Positions 27,230 to 35,834 are shown, counted from the stretch's first letter. The stretch: DNA of 36,456 nt from Rubrivivax sp. (GCA_026125665.1 JAHCKS010000048.1:1-36456), one strand, 5' to 3'. Translations and numbers: made by a program. Notes: generated by a model from the letters alone, not told the origin.

Positions 27230-28582
27230 ATGAACCGAGTGCGCGACGAAGAGCCGTGGCCCGACACGATGCGTCGCGGCCGCGCCGAGGACCGCGAGCC
27301 GCTGTCGCGCGAGGAGCTGCTCGCCCCTTCGACGCAGGTGGTGGCCGACCGTGACGTCTATCTCGGCCAGGGACAGCACGACGTCGGCCGGCGCATATCC
27401 GACGACCAGGTCGAGCTCTTCGCCACCGGCGACGCGGCGCCCTCGCTGCAGCGCGAGCTCGAGCTGCACGCGAGCGAGTACATCGCCGTGCACGACGTGG
27501 GCGCCAGCGCGTCGCTGCGCCTGCTCACCGGGCTGGCCGGGGCCGCGCATGCCACGGTGCAGAAGCTCACCATCCGGCGCCAGGGCTACGGGCTGGCCCT
27601 GGCGGTGCTGCAGTTCGTCGAGGTGCCCCTGGCCGCCGGCGGCGTGGTGCGGGTCTATTCCACCGAAGCCAGCGCCGACAGCCCGACGCGCCAGGCACTG
27701 GCGCGCACGCTTCTGGCGCACAGCCGACTGGGCGTGCTCATCACCGGCGAGGTGCCGGCGCATGCCGTCGCGGCGGCGCTGCAGCCGTTGCGCGAGGCCA
27801 TCGCGCGCGGGCCCTGGAGCAACCGCGAGCTGCTCATCGTGCCACTCGGCTCCAGCGGCGCGCTGGCTTCCCAGTCGGCAGCGCTCTCGGCGGGCACCTC
27901 GGTCGCGGTGCAGATCACGCCGCAGGCCGTCAAGCCCAAGCACATCTGGACCTTCGTCGCCGGCGCCTGGAACCGCCTGAACGGCGCCACCGGCTCGTCG
28001 CGTGCGGTCGAGGCCGATATCGAGCGGGCCGTGCCGCGGCCGCCGACGCCGAGCAGCGAAGCGGCGACGCAGCCCGGCGCGCTGCACAGCGGCCCCGGTT
28101 TCGCGCCGACCGTGCAGGCCGGCCTCGGCCCGACGCCGCCGGCCCTGTCGGGCGCCGCCAGCAGCGCGCCGGCGCTGGCCGCCGCCGCGGCACTCGGAAC
28201 GGCGCCCCGCGCCATGCCCAGCCCCGGCGGAACGAGCTGGCAGGACTACGTCGACCGGTGCATGGCCATCAAGGGCACGGTCGCCTGCTGCGTCTTCGAC
28301 ATCCACGGCGCCAAGCCGCTGGCGCACGCCGGCGTGGCGCCCTCGGCCGAGCGCCTGGCGCACCAGGGGGCCAACCTGCTGACGTCGGCCCTGGACGGCT
28401 CGCGCGCGCTCGGCCTGGGCTCCAGCCAGCCCGAGCTCTCGCTCAGCACGAGCGGCCACCACCTCATCCTGCGCCCCGTTCCCGGCCATCCGGGCGTGGC
28501 CGTGCACATGGTGCTGCTGGCCAGCGCCGGCAACCTGACGCTGGCGCGCATGCAACTGGAGCGGGTCGAAGCACCCCAGTGA
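27230..28582 (+). CDS. Two-part cytoplasmic protein with C-terminal roadblock/LC7-like domain
   Basis: 450 residues, ATG 27230 with AGGAG eight bases upstream. Residues 1-250 contain no motif I recognise; they begin with a charged stretch and then form a probable alpha/beta domain (strands such as ALAVLQFVEVPL, LGVLITGEV and RELLIVPLGSSG). A linker of Ala, Pro, Ser and Gly covers about 260-335. Residues about 335-450 (WQDYVDRCMAIKGTVACCVF, SAERLAHQGANLLTSAL, HHLILRPVPGHPGVAVHMVL) resemble the roadblock/LC7 fold, which in bacteria acts in small-GTPase and polarity systems such as MglB. No GTPase partner is encoded nearby. Function not known. A strong hairpin follows the stop. Confidence 0.7.
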   Translation: MNRVRDEEPWPDTMRRGRAEDREPLSREELLAPSTQVVADRDVYLGQGQHDVGRRISDDQVELFATGDAAPSLQRELELHASEYIAVHDVGASASLRLLTGLAGAAHATVQKLTIRRQGYGLALAVLQFVEVPLAAGGVVRVYSTEASADSPTRQALARTLLAHSRLGVLITGEVPAHAVAAALQPLREAIARGPWSNRELLIVPLGSSGALASQSAALSAGTSVAVQITPQAVKPKHIWTFVAGAWNRLNGATGSSRAVEADIERAVPRPPTPSSEAATQPGALHSGPGFAPTVQAGLGPTPPALSGAASSAPALAAAAALGTAPRAMPSPGGTSWQDYVDRCMAIKGTVACCVFDIHGAKPLAHAGVAPSAERLAHQGANLLTSALDGSRALGLGSSQPELSLSTSGHHLILRPVPGHPGVAVHMVLLASAGNLTLARMQLERVEAPQ

Positions 28583-28586
28583 AGGA

Positions 28587-28609
28587 AAGGCCGGGCAGGT
28601 CCCGGCCTT
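28587..28609 (+). terminator. Intrinsic-type hairpin after the LC7-domain gene
   Basis: AAGGCCGGG (28587-28595) pairs perfectly with CCCGGCCTT (28601-28609) around CAGGT, four bases after the stop. The stem ends in AA/TT but no longer T-run follows. The remaining bases to 28867 hold no gene I can support and no clear promoter; the promoter of the two-component operon must lie there. Confidence 0.6.
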
Positions 28610-28867
28610 GCGCGTGCTCGGTGCACGACGCGCGCGAAGACGGACTCCCCCTTCTCCCACGCCGACCGGTTCACGTCCGCGCCCAGGGCCTTGCGCTTCG
28701 TGCGCGAGCTGCCGCGCCGAACCGGGCAAGGAGCCGGCCCCTCGGGATGTGACGACGGTGCCGGCACCCACCCGCGACACGCACGGCCGGCAGCGGCAAT
28801 CCGGGGTATTCGCGATGTCCGGTGCAGCCCGTCCGGCCGAATACTCGCTGCTGCGGAAGATCGAGCC

Positions 28868-29536
28868 ATGCGTGTCCTCATTGCCGAAGACGAGCACCGC
28901 CTGGCCACGTGGCTCGTGCGCGCGCTGGCGCAGAGCGGTTTCCAGGTCGACTGGGTCGACGACGGCCGGCTCGTGCGTCGCAGCCTGAAGCAGACGGCCT
29001 ACGACGCGCTGATCCTCGACCTGGGCCTGCCTGGTGTCGGCGGGCACGACGTGCTGGCCGAGCTGCGGCAGGCCGACATGCGGCTGCCGGTGCTGATCCT
29101 CACCGCCCGCGACTCGCTGATCGAGCGCGTGAGCAGCCTGCACGAAGGGGCCGACGACTTCCTCGCCAAGCCGTTCGAGATCGCGGAGCTCGAAGCGCGG
29201 CTGGTGGCGCTGGTGCGGCGCGCGCGCGGCACCGACCGGCCGCGCTTCGCGTGCGGCCCGCTGCTCTACGACAGCGGCAGCAAGCGGTTCACGCTGGCGC
29301 ACGAACCGCTGGCGCTGACGCCCCGCGAGCACGGCGTGCTGCGTGCGCTCATCCAGCGCAGCGGCGAGCCGTTGTCCAAGCAGGAGATCCTCGAGCGCGT
29401 GTTCTCCGACGGCGAGGACGTGCAGCCCGACGCGATCGAGGTGCTGGTGCACCGGCTGCGCAAGCGCCTGCAGGCGAGCCCGGTGGGCATCCGCACGCTG
29501 CGCGGGCTGGGCTACGTGCTCGAGTGCGGGGAGTGA
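28868..29536 (+). CDS. OmpR-family response regulator (TctD/QseB-like)
   Basis: 222 residues from ATG 28868. The receiver domain has the acidic pair at 8-9 (EDE), phosphoacceptor Asp 51 (LILDLGLPG), Thr 79 and Lys 101 (AKPF). The DNA-binding winged helix spans about 130-220 (LTPREHGVLRALIQRSGEPLSKQEIL, IEVLVHRLRKRL, RTLRGLGYVLE). It is closest in feel to TctD/QseB regulators. The sensor kinase gene overlaps its stop (GTGA). In related bacteria TctD/TctE pairs control tctCBA transporters; a tctCBA set lies 4.8 kb downstream, so this is the likely target. Confidence 0.93.
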   Translation: MRVLIAEDEHRLATWLVRALAQSGFQVDWVDDGRLVRRSLKQTAYDALILDLGLPGVGGHDVLAELRQADMRLPVLILTARDSLIERVSSLHEGADDFLAKPFEIAELEARLVALVRRARGTDRPRFACGPLLYDSGSKRFTLAHEPLALTPREHGVLRALIQRSGEPLSKQEILERVFSDGEDVQPDAIEVLVHRLRKRLQASPVGIRTLRGLGYVLECGE

Positions 29537-30948
29537 CGCTCCGGGCGCTGCACCGCCACAGCCTGCAGCGCACGCTGCTGGTCGTGCTGGCCGGCGGCAT
29601 GCTGGTGGTGCTCGGGGTCGAGCTGGCGCTGGCATGGCGCACCGCGGCCGACGCCGCCGACGCCGCGTACGACCGCTCGCTGCTCGGCGCCATCAAGTCC
29701 ATCGACGCGAACATCTCCACCGCCAGCGGTGGCCTGGGCGTCGAGCTGCCGTACCGCATGCTCGAATTCTTCGAGCTGACGGCCAGCGGCTCGGTCTTCT
29801 TCCGCGTCGCCACCGAAGACGGGCTGGTGGAGATCGGCGACACCGGGCTGCCCCCGCCGCCCCGGCCCCTGGTGACGGGCCAGCCGCAGTTCAACGACAC
29901 GGCCTACCTCGACATGCCGGTGCGCATGGGCAGCTACGCGCGCGCGCTGGACCGTCCGCTGGCCGGCCTGCCGGGCACGCAGCGCGTCGTGATCCAGGTG
30001 GCCGAGACCCGCGGCTCGCGCGCGCAATTCACCGGCAAGCTGCTGCGGCAGGCGCTGTGGCGCGACCTCGTGCTGATCGCGGTCGCGTTGCTGCTGCTGA
30101 TCGGCGCGGTGCGCTGGGCGATGCGCCCGCTCGCGCGCCTGAGCCAGGAGGTGGAAGCGCGGCCACCACACGACATGACGCCGGTGGCCACCGCCGGCAT
30201 CCCGGCCGACGTGCGACCGCTCGTCGCGGCCATCAACCACCACATCGACCGCAACCGCCGGATGGTCGAGGCGCGGCGTCGCTTCATCGACGACGCGTCG
30301 CATCAGCTGCGCACGCCGCTGACGACGCTGGGCACGCAGCTGGCCTACGCGCAGCGCGAGACGGATCCGGCGCTGCTGCGCGACGCGCTGGCCGCCGTGA
30401 AGCAGCAGCTCGACGAGGCCATCCGGCAGACCAACCAGATGCTGACGCTGGCGCGCGCCGACAGCATGGACCTGGCGCGCGAGCCGCTGGACCTGGTGGC
30501 CTTCGCCGAGGAGCTGACGCGCTCGTGGTGGCGCGAGGCGCGCGAGCGCGACATCGATCTCGGGCTGGAGGCACCGCCGGGCCCGGTGATCGTCTCGGCG
30601 CACCCCGACCTGCTGCGCGAGGCGGTCGCCAACCTGCTGCACAACGCGATCCGCTACACGCCGCACTCCGGCCACGTCACGGTGCGGGTGTCGAAGGCGG
30701 GCGGCCAGGCGGTGCTCGAGGTGGTCGACTCCGGCCCCGGCATCCCGCCGGCGGAACTGTCGCGGGCCGGCGAGCGCTTCTTCCGCGCGAGCAACGCGAG
30801 CCAGCCCGGCTCGGGGCTGGGCCTGGCGATCGCGCGATCGATCGCCGAGCGGCATCGCGGCCGCCTCGAGCTGGACGCCGCGCCCGGCAGCAGCGGGCTC
30901 GTGGCGCGGGTCGTGCTGCCCCCGGCCGCCGCGGCCACCGCGGGCTGA
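29533..30948 (+). CDS. Sensor histidine kinase (TctE/QseC-like)
   Basis: 471 residues from GTG 29533, overlapping the regulator stop. A membrane helix at about 13-35, a periplasmic domain of about 135 residues of the TctE N-terminal type (FFRVATEDGLVEIGDTGLP), a second helix at about 178-196, a HAMP-like linker, then the dimerisation domain with phosphoacceptor His 257 (FIDDASHQLRTPLTTL). The ATPase domain has the N box (ANLLHNAIRYTP, 366-377), DSGPGIP (399-405) and GSGLGLAIA (427-435). All catalytic elements are present. It probably senses an organic acid in the periplasm and phosphorylates the adjacent regulator. Confidence 0.93.
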   Translation: MTLRALHRHSLQRTLLVVLAGGMLVVLGVELALAWRTAADAADAAYDRSLLGAIKSIDANISTASGGLGVELPYRMLEFFELTASGSVFFRVATEDGLVEIGDTGLPPPPRPLVTGQPQFNDTAYLDMPVRMGSYARALDRPLAGLPGTQRVVIQVAETRGSRAQFTGKLLRQALWRDLVLIAVALLLLIGAVRWAMRPLARLSQEVEARPPHDMTPVATAGIPADVRPLVAAINHHIDRNRRMVEARRRFIDDASHQLRTPLTTLGTQLAYAQRETDPALLRDALAAVKQQLDEAIRQTNQMLTLARADSMDLAREPLDLVAFAEELTRSWWREARERDIDLGLEAPPGPVIVSAHPDLLREAVANLLHNAIRYTPHSGHVTVRVSKAGGQAVLEVVDSGPGIPPAELSRAGERFFRASNASQPGSGLGLAIARSIAERHRGRLELDAAPGSSGLVARVVLPPAAAATAG

Positions 30949-30961
30949 GTGTCGCCGCGCA

Positions 30962-30985
30962 CGCCGCGGGCTGAGAGCCGCGGCG
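30962..30985. terminator. Hairpin between convergent sensor kinase and amidohydrolase genes
   Basis: CGCCGCGG (30962-30969) pairs with CCGCGGCG (30978-30985); CT and AG inside extend the stem past one bulged G to a GAG loop. It lies 14 bases after the sensor kinase stop in the 83-base gap between convergent genes and could serve the plus strand or both. Confidence 0.45.
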
Positions 30986-31031
30986 CAGACCACGGCGGCT
31001 GCGCCCCGCGCTTGGCGGCCCCGGCCTGACG

Positions 31032-32060
31032 CTAGCGCCCGTGCCGGCGATAGAACGCGAGCGCGTTCCTGAACATCACCTTGTCGCGCACGTGCTTGCC
31101 GAACGGCGCCAGGTACTCCTCGGCGACGGCGATCTGCGCCTCGAAGGTGCCGTGCAGCTCGATGACGGGCCAGTTGCTGCCCCAGATCAGCCGCTCGGCG
31201 CCAAAGGCCGTCATCAGCACGTCGAAGTGCGCCTTGTAGGCGGCCAGGTCGGTGGGCGAGGGGAACACGACGTCGCCAGGCGCGTACATGTCGTAGAACG
31301 ACGAGAACTTCATGTGCAGGTTCGGGCACACGTCGGCCAGGCGGCGGACTTCGAGCTCCCACGTCGGGTCCACCGGCGGCGGGCCCTTCGCGCCGCCGAG
31401 GTGGTCGATGATGATGCGCAGGTCGGGCACCGCGGTGCACAGGGCCTGCACCTGGTCCTTCGGGTTCTTCGTGCCGCGGCTGATGATGTCCAGCGTCATG
31501 CCGCGCCTGGCCAGGTCGCGCAGGCTCGCGAGCTGCGCCGGGCTCAGCGTGATGCCTTCGGGCGGCCCCGTGAGGTAGCCGCGGATGCCCACGAAGCGCG
31601 GGTCGCGTGCGAAGCGCGCGAGGTCGCCGGCGAAGGTCGGCGCGCCGATCTCGAGATTGCCGACGAAGAACGCGTAGAAGTGGTCGTGCCGCACGAGGTC
31701 GAGGATCCACTTGTTGTCCTCGACGATGCCGCTGGCCTCGACGATGCCGGCGGCCACCACGCCGTTGGCGCGCGCCATGGCGGTGTAGTGCTGCGGCAGG
31801 ATGTCGCGAAAGATGGGTCCCTCGGCCGGCGTGGGCCACGGCACGCCGCCCGGGCGGGTGACCTGCCAGAAGTGGATGTGCGTGTCGACGATCGGGCGCC
31901 GGCCGGGCGGCGTGGCGCGCTCGGCGTGCTCGATCGCCATGCGCAGCGCGCGCTCGCCGTCGTCGCCGGTGGCGCGTACCGCGGGGGCGAAGGCCATGCC
32001 CGCCACGGTCGCCACGGCGGCGGCCCAGCACATCAGGCCTTTCCTCGATGTCCCCTTCAT
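31032..32060 (-). CDS. Exported metal-dependent hydrolase, amidohydrolase_2 / COG3618 type
   Basis: 342 residues, ATG 32060 with AAGGAG upstream. A Sec-type signal peptide (KGLMCWAAAVATVAGMAFAPAVRA, cut near residue 30) sends it to the periplasm. The hydrolase domain starts at IVDTHIHFWQ (His 61 and His 63). DHLGG carries a further metal-site histidine. The C-terminal motif is GSNWP, with Asn where other members have the metal-binding Asp (GSDWP); I recall Asn occurring in a subset of this family. COG3618 proteins include lactonases of sugar acids and pyrone dicarboxylate. An exported lactonase next to a sugar-acid-type dehydrogenase and a TctCBA importer suggests hydrolysis of a lactone outside the cytoplasm before uptake. 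Confidence 0.82.
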   Translation of the reverse strand: MKGTSRKGLMCWAAAVATVAGMAFAPAVRATGDDGERALRMAIEHAERATPPGRRPIVDTHIHFWQVTRPGGVPWPTPAEGPIFRDILPQHYTAMARANGVVAAGIVEASGIVEDNKWILDLVRHDHFYAFFVGNLEIGAPTFAGDLARFARDPRFVGIRGYLTGPPEGITLSPAQLASLRDLARRGMTLDIISRGTKNPKDQVQALCTAVPDLRIIIDHLGGAKGPPPVDPTWELEVRRLADVCPNLHMKFSSFYDMYAPGDVVFPSPTDLAAYKAHFDVLMTAFGAERLIWGSNWPVIELHGTFEAQIAVAEEYLAPFGKHVRDKVMFRNALAFYRRHGR

Positions 32061-32244
32061 CTGTGTCTCCTTGTGACGTTGAACGGGGTGCGGCTCGAGA
32101 GCGGAAGGACAAGCGGCCGCGCACCGGCGACGGCGAGGCCGGGCGCGGCAGGCGGGAGTTCGCGGCGGTGCCTCGAGCACCGCACCGCCGCGCAACAGCG
32201 GAAAGGCGAATCCGCAAGCCGGCGCGGCCGGAGGGGCGGCGGCT

Positions 32245-33114
32245 TCAGCATTCGACGATGGCCTTGACGACGCCCGCAGCGGGGTCGAGCAGGCCCGGGA
32301 AGCGCGCGGGCACCTCGGCCAGCGCCATGCGGTGCGTGTCCAGGCCCTGCGGCACGCGGCCCTCGCGCATCGCCTGCAGCACCGTCGCCAAGTCGTTGGC
32401 GGTGGCGTTGCGGCTGGCCAGCAGCGTGGTCTCGCGCTTGTGGAACTCCGGGTCGCTGAATCGGATGTCGGCCTGCACCACCGAGATCAGCACGTACGTG
32501 CCGGCGTGCACCACGAAGCGCAGGCCGCGCTCCATCGCGGCGGCGTTGCCGGTGGCATCGAACACGACGTCGAAGAACTCGCCGGCGCTGAGCGCCGCGA
32601 GCGCTTCGGCGTCGTGTTCGCCCTGCGGCACGCAGGCCGCGGCGCCCAGCCGTTCGGCGCAGAACGCCAGCCGGTCGGCACGCGATGCGAGCGCAACGAC
32701 CGTGGCGCCGCGCAGGCGCGCGAAAGGCAGCGCGCCCGTGCCGATGGGCCCCGCGCCGATCACCAGCACGCGCTGCCCGGCCTGCACCTGCGCGCGCCTG
32801 ACCGCACGCGCGCCGATGGCCAGGAACTCGACCATCGCCGCCGGGTCGAGCGTGATGCCCTCGGCCTTGACGTAGACCGCGTCGCCCGCGGCCAGGCGAC
32901 CGCCGCCCGGCGCCTCGGCGACGGTGGCCGAGACCTCGTGCCCCATCGCGCGCGGATAGCTCAGGTACGGCTGGCGCCCGGCGAAGATGTGCAGGTCGGT
33001 GCCGCAGACGCCCACGCGCCTGACGCGCAGCAGCACCTCGCCCTCGGCCGGCACCGGCACCGCGCGCTCCTCGGCGCGCAGCTTGCCCGGCGCCTCGCAG
33101 ACGACGGTCAGCAT
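32245..33114 (-). CDS. Zinc-type alcohol dehydrogenase (L-galactonate dehydrogenase-like) lacking the structural-zinc lobe
   Basis: 289 residues from ATG 33114, about 50 shorter than usual for the family. The catalytic zinc ligands are present: Cys 37 (VGVCGTDLHIF), His 59 and Glu 60 (MGHEV), and Glu 96. The NAD-binding fold is VLVIGAGPIG at 116-125. After GDAVYV (77-82) the protein jumps directly to KAEGITLDPAAMVEFLAIGARAVRRAQ, skipping the stretch that normally carries four cysteines for structural zinc and the GVHxDGG segment. The frame is intact, so this is a clean in-frame loss. Normal relatives oxidise sugar acids or polyols. The enzyme may be inactive, unstable, or a different oligomer. 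It diverges from the GntR gene. Confidence 0.85.
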   Translation of the reverse strand: MLTVVCEAPGKLRAEERAVPVPAEGEVLLRVRRVGVCGTDLHIFAGRQPYLSYPRAMGHEVSATVAEAPGGGRLAAGDAVYVKAEGITLDPAAMVEFLAIGARAVRRAQVQAGQRVLVIGAGPIGTGALPFARLRGATVVALASRADRLAFCAERLGAAACVPQGEHDAEALAALSAGEFFDVVFDATGNAAAMERGLRFVVHAGTYVLISVVQADIRFSDPEFHKRETTLLASRNATANDLATVLQAMREGRVPQGLDTHRMALAEVPARFPGLLDPAAGVVKAIVEC

Positions 33115-33413
33115 TGCCGCGCCTTCGGCCCGCGAACGGTTCGCGCGTGGCCGCCCCCCGCAGCCGCGGCGCAGGCGGCAGGCGGCGTGGCGTCCAGGTG
33201 CCTGCCGATGTTCATGCGGGGCTCCCCGAGGGCTCGAGCGGGTCGGACCCGTCTTGGTCGGATCAATTGGCCAATTCGTTATGTATGGTAAGGCCACCTT
33301 ACCTATTCGGGAAGTAGGGGTCTTACCAATCCGCCCACGGCCGGGGCACCGGTGCGGGTCCCGCGCCGCGGCGCTCGATAATGTTTGCGTTGGCGAATCC
33401 CGCCGCGACGCCC
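33115..33413. promoter_or_regulatory. Divergent dehydrogenase / GntR control region with several palindromes
   Basis: The part nearest the dehydrogenase (33115-33235) is GC-rich with no recognisable signal. From 33240 to 33330 the composition turns AT-richer and holds four symmetrical sites: GGGTCGGACCC (33240-33250), AATTGGCCAATT (33265-33276), GGTAAGGCCACCTTACC (33287-33303) and GGTCTTACC (33319-33327). Two contain GGT-N3-ACC, the core bound by FadR-type GntR proteins. This is the likely operator of the regulator encoded at 33414. Exact promoter boxes are not clear. Confidence 0.55.
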
Positions 33414-34109
33414 ATGGCCATCCAGCTCAAGCCGGTCGAGTCACGCCGGCTCTACCAGCACATCGCCGACCAGATCCGCGAGCTCATCGACCGCGGCGGC
33501 TTCGAGGCTGGCGCGCGGTTGCCGCCGGAGCGCGACCTGGCCGTGCAGCTCGGCGTCTCGCGGCCTTCGCTGCGCGAGGCCCTCATCGCGCTGGACGTCG
33601 AAGGCCGCGTCGAGGTGCGCAGCGGCTCCGGCGTCTATGTCTCCGCCGCCCGGCCCGGGCCTGCCCCGCAGAAGACCGCCGCCATGGGCGACAGCCCGAG
33701 CCAGCTGATGGAGGCGCGCTCGGTGATCGAGGGCGAGGTCGTCACGCTCGCCTGCGCGCGCATGACGCCCGAGCCGGTGGCGCGGCTGCGCCGCATCCTG
33801 CAGGACATGGAGGCGGCCATCGAGCGCCGGCGCGCCCGCGTCGACCTCGACCGCGAGTTCCACCTCACGCTGGCCGAGATGAGCGGCAACCCGGTGCTGT
33901 CGCGCCTCGTCGGCACGCTGTTCGACGAAAGGCACAGCCCGATCTCGGCCAAGATCAGCTCGCGCTTCGAGACCACGCGCACCTGGAAGGCCGCGCTGCA
34001 GGAACACGAGGCGATCCTCAAGGCGGTCGAGGCGCGCGACCCCATCGCCGCGCAGGCGGCGATGCGCGCCCACCTCAAGGCTTCCGCGCTGCGCTGGGTC
34101 GGCGAGTGA
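33414..34109 (+). CDS. GntR-family regulator, FadR/FCD subfamily
   Basis: 231 residues from ATG 33414 (MAIQLKPVESRRLYQHIADQI); an in-frame ATG at 33381 would add eleven residues and neither has a strong ribosome-binding site. The winged helix-turn-helix is at about 12-77 (LPPERDLAVQLGVSRPSLREAL, VRSGSGVYV). The FCD effector domain follows at about 97-225, with probable metal-site residues in DLDREFH (His 150), EHEAIL (His 198) and RAHL (His 220). FCD regulators usually sense a carboxylate or sugar acid and repress neighbouring catabolic genes. Here the targets are probably the divergent dehydrogenase and exported hydrolase, and possibly tctCBA downstream. Confidence 0.92.
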   Translation: MAIQLKPVESRRLYQHIADQIRELIDRGGFEAGARLPPERDLAVQLGVSRPSLREALIALDVEGRVEVRSGSGVYVSAARPGPAPQKTAAMGDSPSQLMEARSVIEGEVVTLACARMTPEPVARLRRILQDMEAAIERRRARVDLDREFHLTLAEMSGNPVLSRLVGTLFDERHSPISAKISSRFETTRTWKAALQEHEAILKAVEARDPIAAQAAMRAHLKASALRWVGE

Positions 34110-34182
34110 AGGTGGCGAGTGCAGGGGCCGCGCCGGCCATGCGGCCGGCCGCCCGCGCCCCGGCGGCGCCGGGCACCGCGGG

Positions 34183-34213
34183 TTCACCCTGAGCCTTTGG
34201 CGCATCGGGTGAA
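34183..34213. promoter_or_regulatory. Inverted repeat upstream of tctC
   Basis: TTCACCC (34183-34189) and GGGTGAA (34207-34213) are perfectly inverted around 17 bases, 79 bases before the tctC start and 74 bases after the GntR stop. The spacing suits an operator or a weak terminator; I cannot choose between them. Confidence 0.25.
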
Positions 34214-34291
34214 AGCCGGCTGAAAGTCGGCCTTCGATAACGTGCCTCCATGCCCCGCGTCCCCGCGGGAGCGAACGATGAAGGAGACACG

Positions 34292-35305
34292 ATGGACACC
34301 CGCCCCGCGCCCCACCCGACCCCGCGCCGCGGCCGCCAGGCGCTGCTCGCTGCGGCCCTTGCGCTCGCCGCCTCGGCCAGCACCGCCGGCCCGCTGGACA
34401 AGACCGAGTGCATCGCCCCGGCCAAACCAGGCGGCGGCTTCGACCTCACCTGCAAGCTGGCGCAGGGCGCGCTGATGGAGACCCGGCTCATCGCCGACCC
34501 GATGCGCATCACCTACATGCCCGGCGGCATCGGCGCGGTGGCCTACAACGCCATCGTCGCGCAGCGGCCGGCCGAGTCGAACACCATCGTCGCCTTCTCG
34601 GGCGGCTCGCTGCTCAACCTCGCGCAGGGCAAGTTCGGCCGCTACAACGAGAACGACGTGCGCTGGCTGGCGGCCGTCGGCACCGACTACGGCGCCGTCA
34701 TCGTCGCCGAGAGCTCGCCGTTCAAGACGATGGCCGACCTGGTGGCGGCGGTGAAGGCCGATCCGGCCAAGGTCGTCTTCGGGGCCGGCGGCACGGTGGG
34801 CAGCCAGGACTGGCTGAAGGCCGCGCTCACCGCGCGCGCCGCCGGCCTGAACCCGCGCTCGATGCGCTTCGTCGCCTTCGAAGGCGGCGGCGAGGCGCTC
34901 ACCGCGCTGCAGGGCGGGCACGTGCACGTCTACGCGGGCGACGCCTCCGAGGCCGCCGAGCACCTGAAGGCCGGCGCGAAGATCCGCCTGCTCGCGGTGA
35001 TGGCCGACAAGCGCCTCGACGGTTCGCTCGCGAAGGTGCCCACCGCCCGCGAGCAGGGCCTGGACATCGAGTGGCCGATCATCCGCGGCTACTACCTCGG
35101 CCCGAAGGTCAGCGACGCCGACTACAAGGTCTGGGCCGACACCTTCGGCAAGCTGATGGCGACCGACGCCTTCAAGAAGGTGCGCGCCGAGCGCGGGCTG
35201 TTCCCGTTCGACAAGACCGGCGGCGAGCTCGACGCCTACGTCAAGCAGCGCGTCGCCCACTACCGCAAGCTGGCCGCCGAGTTCGGCCTGAACGTCGCGA
35301 AGTAG
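34292..35305 (+). CDS. tctC: Tripartite tricarboxylate transporter substrate-binding protein
   Basis: 337 residues, ATG 34292 with AAGGAG at 34281-34286. A signal peptide follows a basic N-terminus with RRGRQ (cleaved near residue 34), so Tat export is possible. The mature protein has the Bug/TctC pattern: IAPAKPGGGFDLTCK at the ligand entrance, MPGGIGAVAYNAIV, FGAGGTVGSQDWL and a C-terminal Asp/Glu-rich helix. It binds a carboxylate in the periplasm and delivers it to TctA/TctB. Many Burkholderiales carry dozens of free Bug proteins; this one has both membrane partners, so it is probably the dedicated binder. Ligand unknown. Confidence 0.93.
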   Translation: MDTRPAPHPTPRRGRQALLAAALALAASASTAGPLDKTECIAPAKPGGGFDLTCKLAQGALMETRLIADPMRITYMPGGIGAVAYNAIVAQRPAESNTIVAFSGGSLLNLAQGKFGRYNENDVRWLAAVGTDYGAVIVAESSPFKTMADLVAAVKADPAKVVFGAGGTVGSQDWLKAALTARAAGLNPRSMRFVAFEGGGEALTALQGGHVHVYAGDASEAAEHLKAGAKIRLLAVMADKRLDGSLAKVPTAREQGLDIEWPIIRGYYLGPKVSDADYKVWADTFGKLMATDAFKKVRAERGLFPFDKTGGELDAYVKQRVAHYRKLAAEFGLNVAK

Positions 35306-35363
35306 CCGACGCTGTCGCCGCCGCGGGCCGCACGGTGCCCGCGGCCGTCACCGGAGATCTCCC

Positions 35364-35810
35364 ATGAGTGACCGCATGCTCGGTGCGGCCTGCGTGGCGC
35401 TGGGCGCCGCCATGGCCTGGCACGGCAGGGGCTATGCCGCGCCCATCAGCTACGAGCCCGTCGGGCCGAGCGCCTTCCCGCTGCTGCTGGCCGGGCTGCT
35501 GTGCCTCGGCGGTGCGTGGCTGGTGGTGCGCCCGGGCCCGCACGCCAGCGGCCTGAGGCTGGCGCAGGTGAGGACGCTGGGCATGGCGCTCGCCGCGGTG
35601 TTCGCCTACGCGCTCTTGTTCCAGTGGCTCGGCTTCACCGCGGCCACCGCCCTGATGGCGCTGCCGGTGGGCATCGCCTTCGGCGGCGGCTGGAAGCAGT
35701 CGCTGGCCGGGGGCGTGGGACTGGGCCTGCTGCTGTACCTGATGTTCGACAAGCTGCTGGACGTGGTGCTGCCCACGGGGCTGCTGTCGTTCGTGCTCGG
35801 GGGGCGCTGA
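35364..35810 (+). CDS. tctB: Tripartite tricarboxylate transporter small membrane subunit
   Basis: 148 residues, ATG 35364 with GGAG at 35353-35356. Four membrane segments are visible (about 5-20, 38-55, 68-88 and 108-140), with the FAYALLFQWLGFTAATALMALP stretch typical of TctB. TctB is the small integral subunit that pairs with TctA. It lies between tctC and tctA as in other tct operons. Confidence 0.92.
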   Translation: MSDRMLGAACVALGAAMAWHGRGYAAPISYEPVGPSAFPLLLAGLLCLGGAWLVVRPGPHASGLRLAQVRTLGMALAAVFAYALLFQWLGFTAATALMALPVGIAFGGGWKQSLAGGVGLGLLLYLMFDKLLDVVLPTGLLSFVLGGR

Positions 35811-35834
35811 CACATGAATGCCCCACGCTCACGT

